Source: Henckelia pumila
Taxonomy: Eukaryota; Streptophyta; Magnoliopsida; Lamiales; Gesneriaceae
Assembly (NCBI RefSeq): GCF_033568475.1
Contig: NC_133122.1
Coordinates: forward strand, 16,186,763-16,250,762
Direction of reading: 5' to 3'
DNA length: 64,000 nucleotides
The notes under the pieces are model-generated. The model did no database searches, had not been told where the DNA came from, and worked only from the letters and a program-made list of their open reading frames with translations. Below are positions 11,726 to 23,450 of this stretch, in pieces. The number at the start of each line of letters is the position of its first letter. The first letter of the stretch is position 1. Both the position numbers and the translations under genes were made by a program.

Positions 11726-14700
11726 ATGAGTGTTCAAAAGCTTCAAGCAAGTCCAATCTGGAACACTAAGCCCACTCCTCTGTGTACCCCTCATGGGAAG
11801 CAAAAATTGATCCATGCCACTCCTCGGCTGCTATCAAGTATGCCTTACTCTGTTTGCATTTTCAGTAGAACTAATCGAGTTTGGTTTCTCAAGTGGTTGA
11901 ATTGTTTAAGCTATTTTCAGGACCTCCAAAAGCAATCAAATGTGGGGTTCGGTTTCGCCCTTGCATTGATATACACAAGGTTGGATACCATGTCTTGTGT
12001 TCTTCTTTCTTTTTCTTTTTTTTCTTGTGGAAATGTACATGCTCCGTTAGTTCATTTTTCTTCGTGCCTGTGTGTGTGGCTGCATGCACATGTATAGGTG
12101 AAAGAGAGATTGGTGATATGACCCTAGTTGTAAAAGTGATATGCCTTGGTGCACGTTGGTGTTTAACTTCACGCTGAACTTTATAATTGATCCATTTCAT
12201 ACTAATATGAGATAATGAGACAACTTTTGTTTGTAGAGTGGCTTAAATGCTCAGGTCAACTCAAAACGAGGCAAGTAATCTGTAATCATGATTCTCTTTG
12301 CTTCATCACGATGTTGCTTGAGGAAATAAATTTGTTTAGTCTGATTTGGTATGTAGTAAGCTTCAATTACGTTAGACCTATATTATATAAATTTATATTT
12401 TCAGGGAAAAGTGAAACAGATTGTTGGATCCACTCTTCAAGATTCTAAAGAAGAAGATCCGAATCTTATCACTAATTTTGTATCTGATAAGTCAGCAACA
12501 GAATATGCTAAATTGTACAGGGATGATGGGCTTACTGGTGGCCATGTGATCATGCTTGGAGCTGATCCATTGAGTATATCAGCAGCCATTGAAGCGTTAC
12601 ATGCTTATCCTGGTAGAATGGTTCTTAAACATCAATTTGTTGTGTTATGATGCATCAGTTATTTAATTGGCAGGGGACATTTGTTGTTATACTTATATAT
12701 GGCCTTATACAATAGAGCATGTTGATGGAGTGCAAATAAAGAACAATTTAAGTCATTTCCAATGTCTCTCATTTGTGAACCTCACATCTCAACTTGTTTC
12801 TTGGTTCAGTTTTGGATCACTGCTAAGTAAATAAATTTGTCACTGTCTTGATAAAGTGAAGTAGAATAACTGATGGCATTTACCATGCGTACTGACCCAC
12901 CATCACCGAGCCATGATGTTAGAAAATTATGTTAAGATATTGAAATAATTGCTCTTCAGACCTTAAAATGTGCAAGTTACATCTTTATTTTATGTTTGTG
13001 CAACACAAATATGTGGTTTCCACACTACTTATTGCCAATTGAAAAACATATAGGTGGTTTGCAAGTCGGAGGTGGTATCAATTCAAGTAATGCTTTGAGT
13101 TATATAGATGAAGGAGCAAGCCATGTTATTGTTACATCTGTACGTATTTATTGTCTTTATTCATTTATTTACTGAAAGAATGTACTTTGAGCAAGCTTAT
13201 CCTTTAATCCAACAGATCGCCACATCCGTCGCAATCAGGTTTTCCTAAATGATGCTTTATTGAAACAAGTCTTAAGGATGCAATGAGAACATTGATTAAA
13301 TAGTTGTGCTTGCCTGACTCATGCTATGCATGCTAGGATCCCCGAGGGACCGTTTACTGAGTACAAACATTGAATTAACCGAGCCACTTGGGCATACTTG
13401 AATTACATGAAGTCCATTGCCTGATGACTGGGTCTTGATGAAAATATAGAAAAGCTAATAGACACACTTCCAGAGTTGGCTCCTCTTTATTCTTCTGTGG
13501 TTTTTTGGATGTTAGACTATAGAAGAATCAAGAAAGAACGAGTTTTTACTTTTTCGTGGCGGTAAATGCTTTTATCGACAAACCCAAAAAAAAAAAGGAT
13601 TGTTGAATTAGATAGATTGGCAATGCTAGTCAATAATAAATAATATGTTAAAAATTTAAAAGACATACATTAGACCAAGACTACATGAAAAAAGCTAAAA
13701 CATCAACTTCAGTGTGACAGAACAATTACCCGAACTGTCTGTTTATTTTGAAGAAAGATCTCAAAAGTTCTACTTATCTGTGATGTTATTTTTCGTTCGA
13801 AAAAATCTCTTCATGTAAAGCATGATAAAAAAAATAAATAATAAAAAATTTCTTTGGAAGCTGTTGATTTAATAAATATCAATTTTGTTGCAGTATGTAT
13901 TTCATAATGGAGAAATACACTTTGAAAGGCTAAAGGAACTTGCCGATGTTGTACAAAAACAGAGACTTGTGTTGGATCTTAGTTGCAGAAAGAAGGTGCG
14001 TTTATAGGTTTTGGAGATTATTCAATAATTTGTATCACTAGCAACATATATAGATTATTGACTTGAAAAGTTTTGTCCAGAAGGATAGATATGCAATTGT
14101 CACAGATAGATGGCAGAAGTTCAGTGACGTATATCTTGATCAAAAAGTGTTGGATATTCTGGCCAATTACGCCGATGAGTTTCTGGTCCACGGAGTTGAT
14201 GTTGAAGGCAAAAAGTATGCATTTAAACTTATATGCTTCCTTACGTTTGCTTGTGAAAGTTAGTACTTATTTCATGTCATGGTTTGAACCTTCGCATTAG
14301 TTTGCTCTTGTGTATCACGGAGTTCCAGTCTCCTTAAACTAGATGTTACAGATTGTATATATATGTAGGAATGATATGATATGATTCTCCTTGATTGTAG
14401 GGATTGATTGTAGGGATTTGATTAGTCTATTTCCTAATATAGGTTGATACTCTGTATATATATATGTGTATGAGATAGATGAATAATATACAAGTGATAT
14501 GTATTCTTTCTCAATATACGCTGTAATTTAACATGGTATCAGAGAGCTAATACAAATTGTAGGAAGAGTCACTTGCCGATCTGCCAGTTCTTAGATTCCG
14601 GCCATCGGAATCCCTGCGTGTGAATCGTGATTGAGAGATTCGAGACCGGTGCGTCTGCTATCAGAAATCTTTTCGGTTTGGTCAGCATCAGTTCAGGTGT

Positions 14701-17700
14701 GGGACCTTTTACGCAGAAGGTTCAAAGTTTCCTTTGACTCTTGCTGCCCTTCGGATATATGGCTGAGAAGAAATCTGTAGTTGTGTCTGATGTTGTTCCT
14801 GTGTTCTCAAAAATCACGGAACATAATCTAAATGGCTCTAATTATCTTGATTGGAGTAAGACAGTTCGTCTTTATCTGCGCAACATTGATATGGATAAGC
14901 ATATGGTTGATAACCCATCTACAGATGAGTCAAAACAGACATGGTTGAAAGAGGATGCTCGATTATTTTTACAGATACGAAACTCCGACAGTGAGGTAAT
15001 TGGTCTAATTAATCACTGTGAATTTGTGAAGGAACTAATGGAATATCTGGATTTCTTGTACTCTGGAAAAGGGAATATTTCTCGTATTTATGAGGTGTGC
15101 AAAACCTTTTATCGTGCGGAAAAACAAGATAGGTCTCTTACAACCTATTTCATGGATTTTAAAAGAACTTATGAAGAACTCAACATGTTATTACCATTCA
15201 GCGCTGATGTAAAAGAACAGCAAAATCAACGTGAGAAGATGGCCGTAATGAGTTTTTTGGTCGGGCTTCCACATGAGTTTGAGACAGCTAAATCTCAGAT
15301 TCTCTCAAGCTCTGAGATTTCATCTCTGCAGGATACTTTTAGTAGGGTGTTGCGCACAGAGAACTTTCCACCTGTTGGACTTAATAGTGCTCTTGTTAGT
15401 CGAAATAACATATCTGAATCTGGAAGATATCAGCACAAGAATGATGGTAAAGGAGTAGGGTCAAGCAACTATGACAAACATTTTGACACTCGAGGATTTC
15501 GTGGTATTGTTTGTCATTATTGTCATAAGCCGGGACATATGAAACGTGATTGCGGGAAATTGCAGAATAAGAAACCACAGTCAGCCTACATCGCTTCCAC
15601 AAATGGCACTTCTGAGCAATTTGTCACGGTTCCTGCTGATGAATATGTCAAATTCTCTCAGTACCAAGAGTCATTAAAGTCCTCATCCACCCCAATTACC
15701 GCCATTGCTGAGTCAGGTAAACCAAATGCATGTCTTGTTTCTTCATCCACGAAGTGGGTCATTGATTCTGGTGCCACAGATCATATGACAGGTAATTCTT
15801 CTCAGTTATTCTCTGCATTTCAGTCACATAGCTCCAATTCTACAGTTACTTTAGCAGATGGATCAACCTCTCATGTTTTAGGATCTGGCAAAATCACTCC
15901 CACTCCTTCGATTTCTTTGCAATCTGTCTTAAGCTTACCCCAGTTGACTTTTAATCTAATTTTTGTCAGCAAACTTACTCGTACCCTCAACTGCTCTGTC
16001 TCATTCTTTCCAAATTACTGTCTATTTCAGGATCTTACGACGAAGAAGATTATTGGTAAAGGACATGATTCAGGAGGCCTCTACATTCTTGATACACAAT
16101 TACCGAAGTCCATTGCATGCTCTGGAATAACAGCCCCTTTCAAAGCTCATTGTCAATTGGGTCATCCTTCTCTACCAGCTCTGAAGAAACTTTGTCCACA
16201 ATTTCATAACCTATCCTCATTAGATTGTGAGTCATGTCAGTTTGCTAAACACCATCGTCTTAGCTCAAGTCCAAGAGTCAATAAACGAGCCAGTGCTCCC
16301 TTTGAATTAGTTCATTCAGATGTTTGGGGACCCTGTCCTCTTTTGTCTCAAACTGGTTTCAAATATTTTGTTACTTTTGTTGATGATTATTCTCGTGTGA
16401 CATGGTTATATTTAATGAAAAGTCGTTCTGAGTTATTTTCTCATTTCTCTGCTTTTTTTGCTGAGATTAACACTCAATTTAATGTTCCTATTCAAACATT
16501 GCGAAGTGATAATGCTAAGGAATACCTATCAGAAACTTTTCGAACTTACATGACTAAACATGGCATTCTCCATCAGACCTCTTGTGTCGACACACCATCT
16601 CAAAACGGGGTTGTGGAGAGAAAAAATAGACATCTTCTTGAAACTGCTAGAGCTTTGTTGTTTCAAATGCATGTTCCGAAACGTTTTTGGGCTGATGCAG
16701 TTTCCACAGCTTGTTTTCTAATTAATCGTATGCCATCATCCATCCTTCATGGTGAGTCTCCTTACCACGTCCTCTTTCCGACTAAGCCCCTGTTTCCCGT
16801 GGACCCTCGAACGTTTGGTTGTACTTCTTTTGTTCGGGATATTCGTCCTCATGTTACAAAACTTGATCCAAAATCTTTGAAGTGTGTTTTTCTTGGGTAC
16901 TCTCGGGTTCAGAAAGGATACAGGTGTTGCTGTCCTCATCTTAACAAGTACTTGGTGTCGTCTGATGTCACTTTTCTGGAAAATACACCTTTCTTTCCAT
17001 CTGTGGACAGTCCTGGTCAGGTAGAAGATGATGATCTGTTAATCTATACTGTCACATCTTCTATTTCTGACCCTACTGAATCTGTCCCCATCAAGCCTCC
17101 CATACAACAGGTTTATTCTCGTAGACGTCTTCATCCTACTCCATGTCCTGCACCAGCCTCTTCGTCGGTAGATCCAATTTCCAGTGCTGATATACCAATT
17201 GCTCTTCGTAAAGGTAAACGTCAATGTACTTATCCAGTGTCATCTTTTGTATCTTATAATCACTTATCATCATCCTCATGCTCCTTTATTGCTTCTCTCG
17301 ATGCTATTTATGTTCCTAAGACTGTTCATGAAGCTCTGTCACATTCTGGATGGCGTAGTGCTATGCTTGACGAGATGAACGCACTGGATGATAATCATAC
17401 TTGGTCTTTAGTCAATCTACCTGCAGGTAAAAAGGTAATTGGATGCAAATGGGTGTTTACCGTTAAAGTCCATCCAGATGGATCTGTTGCTCGACTAAAA
17501 GCCCGACTTGTAGCTAAAGGCTATGCCCAAACTTATGGCGTGGATTATTTTGACTTTTTCTCCTGTTGCTAAACTTACTTCTGTCAGATTATTTGTTTCC
17601 ATGGCAGCCACTCATGACTGGCCGTTATATCAGTTAGACATCAAAAACGCTTTTCTTCATGGTGACCTTCAAGAGGAAGTTTATATGGAGCAACCACCTG

Positions 17701-20639
17701 GCTTTGTTGCTCAGGGGGAGTATGGGAAAGTTTGTCACCTTCGAAAAGCCTTATATGGTTTGAAACAAAGCCCTCGAGCCTGGTTTGGAAAATTTAGCGA
17801 GGCAATTGAGAAGTTTGGAATGAAGAAAAGTAAGTCTGATCATTCTGTGTTTTATAAACAATCTGTGGTGGGCATCATTTTGTTGGTTGTATACGTGGAT
17901 GATATTGTCATTACTGGAGATGACATTGAAGGTATTTCTGCTCTTAAATCATTTCTTCACAACCAGTTTCATACAAAGGATTTAGGGGTTTTAAAATACT
18001 TCTTGGGTGTTGAGGTAACAAGAAGTAAGAAAGGAATCCTCTTATCCCAAAGGAAATATGTACTTGATTTATTGACTGAAACAGGAAAACTGGAGGCTAA
18101 ACCATGTAGCACTCCAATGATTCCTAGTCAGCAGCTCACAAAAGATGGTGAATTATTTGAGAATCCTGAGAGGTATAGAAGATTGGTTGGAAAGTTAAAT
18201 TATCTCACTTTAACTCGTCCAGATATTGCATATCCAGTCAGTTTTGTAAGTCAATATATGGCTTCTCCAACCGTTGATCATTGGGCAGCTGTTGAACAAA
18301 TTTTGTGTTATTTGAAACAAGCTCCTGGACGAGGTATCCTGTACAGCAACCATGGTCATACTAAGGTTGAGTGTTTTTCAGATGCTGATTGGGCGGGATC
18401 CAAAGATGATCGAAAGTCGACATCTGGTTATTGTGTCTTCGTTGGAGGGAATCTAGTTTCATGGAAAAGCAAGAAGCAAAATGTCGTCTCACGATCGAGT
18501 GCAGAATCAGAATATAGAGCCATGGCAAAGGCTTTGTGTAGATAATGTGGATATATCAGTTTTTGTCTGAAGTAGGCCTTAAAATCTCAATGCCAGCCAA
18601 ATTGTGGCTTGATAATCAAGCAGCTCTACATATTGCTTCCAATCCTGTCTTTCATGAGCGAACTAAGCATATTGAAATTGATTGTCATTTTGTACGTGAA
18701 AAGATCCAACTAGGTTTGATCACTACAGGATATGTAAAGACGGGAGAACAACTGGGAGATATCTTCACAAAAGCTTTAACTGGAGTTCGGGTTAATTACC
18801 TTTGTAACAAGCTGGGCATGATCAATATCTATGCTCCAGCTTGAGGGGGAGTGTTACAGATTGTATATATATGTAGGAATTATATGATATGATTCTCCTT
18901 GATTGTAGGGATTGATTGTAGGGATTTGATTAGTCTATTTCCTAATATAGGCTGATACTCTGTATATATATGTGTGTATGAGATAGATGAATAATATACA
19001 AGTGATATGTATTCTTTCTCAATATACGCTGTAATTTAACACTAGAGAAGTTAAAATAAAGTTAGTAAAATATTGCTCCGTTGTCACTTTAATTTATCTG
19101 CTACATAAATTTCAGGCTTGGAATTGATGAAGAACTTGTGGCTTTGCTCGGCAAGTACTCACCGGTGAGTTTTTTTTGTTAAGCTATGGTTAAATCCTTT
19201 CTACTCTTGCTGTTTTAATTCTCTTCTTCCTTGTTTCAATTTTGAACTAAGGTTTAGTTTATAAATTGTTTAAAACATCTGATAAGATACATAGGAACTT
19301 ATGAGATATATCTCTGTATAATATTTTTGAAAGATTGTACAAAGTTTAACAATAAGCTCTTGAGAGCGTATGAGATATGTTTAAAAGATTTAGTTAATAC
19401 CAATTTATTTTTTAATCCATACCCTCAGTGTTCACCTTTATATCCAAAATTACTTAAAAATTCATTTTCTTTCACTATTTTCTTGTCATCTACCCATTTG
19501 ATTTGTTTATCATCTTTTCCAATTTTTTCTTTCTTCAACAACTTATTTATCCGAGTGCTTTAAGAGATTAATTTTGAAGTAATGTTTATCATCTTTTCCA
19601 ATTTTTTCTTTCTTCGACAACTTATTTATCCAAGTGCTTTAAGAGATTAATTTTGAAGTAAAAAAAATGTAAGAGCTTATAAGTTGTCAAATAATGATCT
19701 TTTTCATATTTATTGGGCATTTTCTGTAGAATACAGTGCATAGGTCACCAATTCGTCAAGCATAATGCTTGAAGTCTTATCATCAATTTGTTTTGACAGA
19801 AAAGTAAGAGTTTTCATTAAGCATTAGCAATTGACATGCTTCCATGCCCAATGCTTCAAGTGTTATTGATAAAAAAGTAAGAGATTTCATTAAGCATCTG
19901 CAATTGACATGCTTCCAATCCTGTGCGCTTTGACCAGATATGATGCACAGATACACTTAAAATGATCATGTACCTGTGTCGTATTGTATAGGATACTTTC
20001 TAGATAAAAATGTTATGGATAAATGAGGGATATACATCGGAGATTTCTATATTTATCATATGACATGGTTAACCATCATTATGAGCATATATAATATATG
20101 TTCAGTGGTTTTTCTTTATCGTGTTGAACAATTTGAGAGGTACTTAAAATTTTTAAATATTTATAAACACCAACTATTAGTTTTATAAAATATTCTAGAT
20201 TGTAAATCTCTATAATGTTTTGATATATTTACATGATTATATATATGTGTGTAGACGCTTTCGTATATGTGAAAAAGTCATTTCCTCCCCGTTTAGTTTC
20301 CCAATTTTTATAAGTCGTACATGTATCCATATTGCATTTGTGTCCTTGTATTTGTCTCCATGCTGCATAGATTTGACGACTACGTGCCATATAAAAAACC
20401 TTGTATAAAAAGACTGTACACGAGAACTTATTTTTAAATTGCTTTTGATGTGTGTTTGCCAGATTCCTGTGACCTATGCTGGTGGAGTTACTTGCATTTC
20501 TGATTTAGAGAGGATCAAAGTAGCAGGAATGGGACATGTTGATGTTACTGTCGGCAGTGCTTTGGATATTTTTGGGGGTAACTTGGCTTACAAGGATGTG
20601 GTTACTTGGCATTCTCAGCAAGAGGCCTTGACAGTTTGA
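11726..20639 (+). CDS. HISN3: Phosphoribosyl-formimino-AICAR phosphate isomerase (BBMII isomerase), plastid histidine biosynthesis
   Basis: Catalyses the HisA Amadori isomerisation of ProFAR to PRFAR, the fourth step of histidine synthesis; the plant enzyme acts in plastids. Exons: 11726-11837, 11921-11979, 12405-12612, 13054-13139, 13894-13995, 14081-14214, 19116-19164, 20463-20639. They total 927 nt (308 aa) with agreeing phases. About 40 residues of leader precede the (beta-alpha)8 barrel, which starts [19 protein letters not shown] (the strand-1 Asp is the expected catalytic base). [57 protein letters not shown] and PVTYAGGV follow. Wording matches Arabidopsis HISN3/APG10 throughout. Exon 6 could start 3 bases later. 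Intron 6 (14215-19115) holds a whole-length copia element in the same orientation; both splice sites remain canonical, so the gene may still be functional. Confidence 0.94.
14344..14533 (+). repeat. Left LTR of copia element 1
   Basis: 190 bp starting TGTTACAGATTG and ending GTAATTTAACA. It matches 18852-19041 at all but three positions. Confidence 0.92.
18852..19041 (+). repeat. Right LTR of copia element 1
   Basis: 190 bp, preceded by a GAGGGGGAG purine tract and followed by the CTAGA duplication. Confidence 0.92.
19505..19662. repeat. 79-bp tandem duplication in HISN3 intron 7
   Basis: GTTTATCATCTTTTCCAATT at 19505 recurs at 19584. Both copies continue through AGTGCTTTAAGAGATTAATT with a few substitutions. 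A second, more diverged 73-bp duplication follows at about 19801-19918 (AAAGTAAGAG...CATTAAGCAT...TTGACATGCTTCC). Confidence 0.8.
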
Positions 20640-21208
20640 AATCTTTAAGTTTGACAAATCTTTATTCGTCGTTAATCGTATTATTTCTAAATGTATTATG
20701 TACAAAAGTTGATTTCCCTTTTAATTGTAGAACCATCTACTATCATTTTGTGAGGAAAAAAGTATTCCTGTTTATCGGATGATCAGCAAAATTGAAGTAT
20801 TTGTCGTTTGTGTTTAAGAAGTGTCCTTTCCTTGAGTCCCAAAAAACATAAATATGAGAATCAGAAGATAGAATTTACCTTTTAGAGTACTGTATAAGGT
20901 GTTTCATGGATAACTTACAGACACACACAAGTACCATAGCTTCTTTTATTAATTCAGCTCTGGTTCACAAGTGGAAATATCTCTTGTACATCTGTGATGA
21001 AAAAAAAAAGACAAAATCTATATTCTATTGATCTCTGGATTCTATTTATACGTTGCTACACACGCATATTTCCGTGTCTTATAACCGTTCAACAACATGA
21101 TTTGATCTGATGGTGATAAGCACGCAGAAATATTGGTGTAAAGTTGCACAAGATTGTATCTAATGATAGTATTTTCCTCTAGAGTGATGGAGAGTAAAAA
21201 AAAACCAG
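20640..21208. other. Spacer between the HISN3 and PADRE gene 3' ends
   Basis: Convergent 3' ends of HISN3 (plus) and the DUF4228 gene (minus). It is AT-rich and presumably carries both 3' untranslated regions. Nothing else is recognised. Confidence 0.5.
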
Positions 21209-21706
21209 CTAGTTCACCTCTGAAATACTCTCCGGGTCTGATGTCGATCCTTTTGAAGTTATGCGACCATTCTCTCTCTCAATGCTTACAATTTTCTTTG
21301 TTTTTGTTTCTCTTTGCCCCTGTCTTATCATCTCATCAACGGAAACTGCTCCTTCTCTTAGCATCGTCTGCAGCTCTTGTTTGCTGATCACGAGCTTAAT
21401 CCTCACAACCCCAGTTGGTTGCCCTATTTCATCCACCAAATTATCAGAAAATCGAACTGTCTTCTTCTTCTTATGCTTAACCGGTGGGGGTGATACGGGT
21501 AGAGGAAGAAGATAGTACAAGTGACCCCGGATCATTTCTGCATAGGGATGCATGTGTTTTAGTACCGGAAGTTGATCGGAAATTGCATGGTGACTGAATT
21601 CTGATAGCACTTGATGAACTTGGATCGGTGTTTTGTATTCCAGGATTTTCCCATCTACTTTCATCACCTTGACAACCTTTTCTTGGAGAACTAAGAGATT
21701 TCCCAT
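21209..21706 (-). CDS. PADRE (DUF4228) domain protein
   Basis: One-exon gene, 165 aa from MGNLLVLQEKVVKVMKVDGK. This start is chosen over a Met six codons upstream (MSKQKKMGN) because the family typically begins MGN, an N-myristoylation-like context. Visible family features are the N-terminal KVMKVDGKILEYKTPIQVHQVL block, then HAISDQLPVLKHMHPYAEMI and a LYYLLPLP motif. A basic KHKKKKTVRFS stretch follows, then a C-terminal region (VRIKLVISKQELQTMLREG). Known members are small plant proteins often induced by pathogens or abiotic stress; their biochemical role is unknown. Family assignment is secure and function is not. Confidence 0.87.
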   Translation of the reverse strand: MGNLLVLQEKVVKVMKVDGKILEYKTPIQVHQVLSEFSHHAISDQLPVLKHMHPYAEMIRGHLYYLLPLPVSPPPVKHKKKKTVRFSDNLVDEIGQPTGVVRIKLVISKQELQTMLREGAVSVDEMIRQGQRETKTKKIVSIERENGRITSKGSTSDPESISEVN

Positions 21707-22313
21707 TTTTTTTTGTTTAGACACTTAGCTAACGTAGCACAACGTTGAGTAAATTTTTAAAATTTTTCGGGAAGCACTATGTGTATTTAAAAGGGCAAAA
21801 GCATGAGGTTCCTCTTCTACTTTCGGAAATTTACTTGAAAACCAGCATGCACTTTTGGTCCCACTGAGTGATTTTTTTGGTGGATCCTAGGGAGCACTGA
21901 GATCATCATGGTGCATTTGAACATAGACATTGCAAATAAAACTAATTAGCTACTGCCTACTAATTAGTTCATTTTAGTGTTGATATTTTGTGGGAAATCA
22001 TGGTATAATTAAGGGGAAAAAGCAAAAATAAACGAAATCTCTTCGAAAAAAACATAATTGGGTGATAACATGATACACGTGTCTCGTCAAAGTATTCCTC
22101 CAGTCTTGCAATTTCGATCATACATCTTTGTATTTTTACAGCTTAATTTGGTTTTCTGTGTTAACAAATTTTAGTCTTAGTCATATTTATTTCAATTTTT
22201 CATAATTCTAGTCATTGTTCCACACAAATATAATGTAAGATTGCATGCCTCCAACGCTGCATCTTCTATATCATTTTTTTTATTTGAAAGATTATACAGT
22301 CTTTTGTTGATAT
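21707..22313. other. Upstream region of the PADRE gene up to the PDS5-carrying element
   Basis: AT-rich sequence with no gene recognised. A stretch near 22.0-22.1 kb (AAAATAAACGAAATCTCTTC ... GGTGATAACATGATACA) recurs in diverged form just beyond the element at about 25.63-25.70 kb (AAAATAAACCAGACCTCTTC ... GGTGATAACATGA). This suggests an older local duplication around the insertion. Confidence 0.45.
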
Positions 22314-22595
22314 TGTTACGGGCCCAAATATGCAAGAGGTTCTAAGATACTGGGCCTAACCAAATCAAGCCCATTAAGAGAAATGTTTATTCTAGAAACA
22401 AATAACTTGAGGAAGGGGAAATAGTATTATAAAGGGAAGGAATACATTGAGGGAAAGCATTCTGTTAATTGGTTCGAAGGTTAATACTAGCTTTTGCTAG
22501 GGACTAGCGTGAGCTAGGGTTGTACAGAGATCATCTCTGGGTTTTTCTTTATTGTAATTCTCTTCTATTATATATATAAATTGTGGTTCCTAACA
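22314..22595 (+). repeat. Left LTR of the PDS5-carrying element
   Basis: 282 bp bounded by TG...CA. A TATA-like run (TATTATAAAGGG, near 22.43 kb) could be the LTR promoter. It matches 25303-25586 almost throughout. Confidence 0.88.
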
Positions 22596-22666
22596 ATTGG
22601 TCCGACCTGCCGGATCTTAGTCGGAAAGGTAACGGCAACCACAATTTGAGTAGAGTGTCAAAGATG

Positions 22667-23450
22667 AAACTGTCAATTTCAGATGTGGAGCTGGAAAAAC
22701 AACTCACAAAAGCTGGGAAAGCTCTTCATCGGCCTCCTTCATCCTCGGACAAACTCCTCCGTCTTCTTGATCGAGCTGAGAAGCTTCTATCGAAAGTCGA
22801 GCAGTCACCATGTAAATCTATGCTATTTGCTCTTTCACCACTGATGGATGTATTGGGGACGACAGAATTCCTCAAGCATTCTGATGTTGATGTAAAGGTA
22901 GGAGCAGCTTCTTGCATTAGTGAGATTATTAGAATTACGGCACCGGAGGCTCCTTACGATGATGACAAAATGAAAGAGGTTTTCTATTTGATAGTATCGG
23001 CTTTTGAGGATTTCACGGACATCGCTAGCAGATCTAATTTCAAAAGGGTAACCATTCTCGAAACCATGGCTAAGGTAAGGTACTGTCTGATCATGTTGGA
23101 TTTAGAAATGGCTGAGACGATTATTGAGATGCTTCAATACTTCCTTAGATTTATAAATGTTCATCATTCAGAAAATATTTTTAAGGCAATGGAGATAGTG
23201 ATGACTCTTGTTTTTGAAGAAAGTGAGGATAATGATATAACGTTGGTTTTACCCACAATTATGGCTGCCATGAAAAGGAGTAATGAAGGGGTACTGTCAA
23301 ATGCAAGAAAATTGGTGGAGAAGGTTGTCCAAAACTGTGCAGAGAAACTTAAAACTTATTTACCCCAAGCACTGAAAACGATAGAGCAATATGGAGTTGA
23401 GGAGGTAGAAGAGTTTTCAGATTGTCTTGGGGATCTGAAACTTTCTGGAG
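22667..23450 (+). pseudogene. Captured intronless PDS5C-like N-terminal fragment inside the LTR element
   Basis: The translation gives LSISDVELEKQLTKAGKAL, then HSDVDVKVGAASCISEI, RITAPEAPYDDDKMKEVF and LETMAKVRYCLIMLDLEM. NIFKAMEIVMTLVFEESED and KLKTYLPQALKTI follow. These match, in order, the N-terminal HEAT-repeat region of plant sister-chromatid cohesion protein PDS5 homolog C/D (At4g31880 and At1g80810 family). About 260 codons are continuous with no intron, whereas the host genes are split here. This implies capture through an RNA intermediate. The fragment ends well before the rest of PDS5 (the plant PDS5C proteins are much longer). Homology is clear; whether the copy is expressed or has any role is unknown. 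Confidence 0.82.

Larger units (their letters stand above)
14344..19041 (+). mobile_element. Ty1/copia LTR retrotransposon in HISN3 intron 6 (4,698 bp, near-whole fossil)
   Basis: The LTRs are 14344-14533 and 18852-19041, 190 bp each, bounded by TG...CA. The flanking target duplication is a perfect CTAGA (14339-14343 and 19042-19046). The primer site TGGTATCAGAGAGC directly follows the left LTR (initiator Met tRNA type). A purine tract GAGGGGGAG precedes the right LTR. Parts in copia order: gag with a CCHC knuckle ([14 protein letters not shown], near 15.5 kb), protease ([11 protein letters not shown]), integrase with its HHCC-like head and [11 protein letters not shown], reverse transcriptase (YVDDIVITG, near 17.9 kb), and RNase H ([19 protein letters not shown]). 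The coding region looks almost whole with about two breaks, so it is a fossil. I count 3 differences between the LTRs in 190 bp; at the commonly assumed 1.3e-8 per site per year that is roughly 0.6 million years. Confidence 0.93.
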
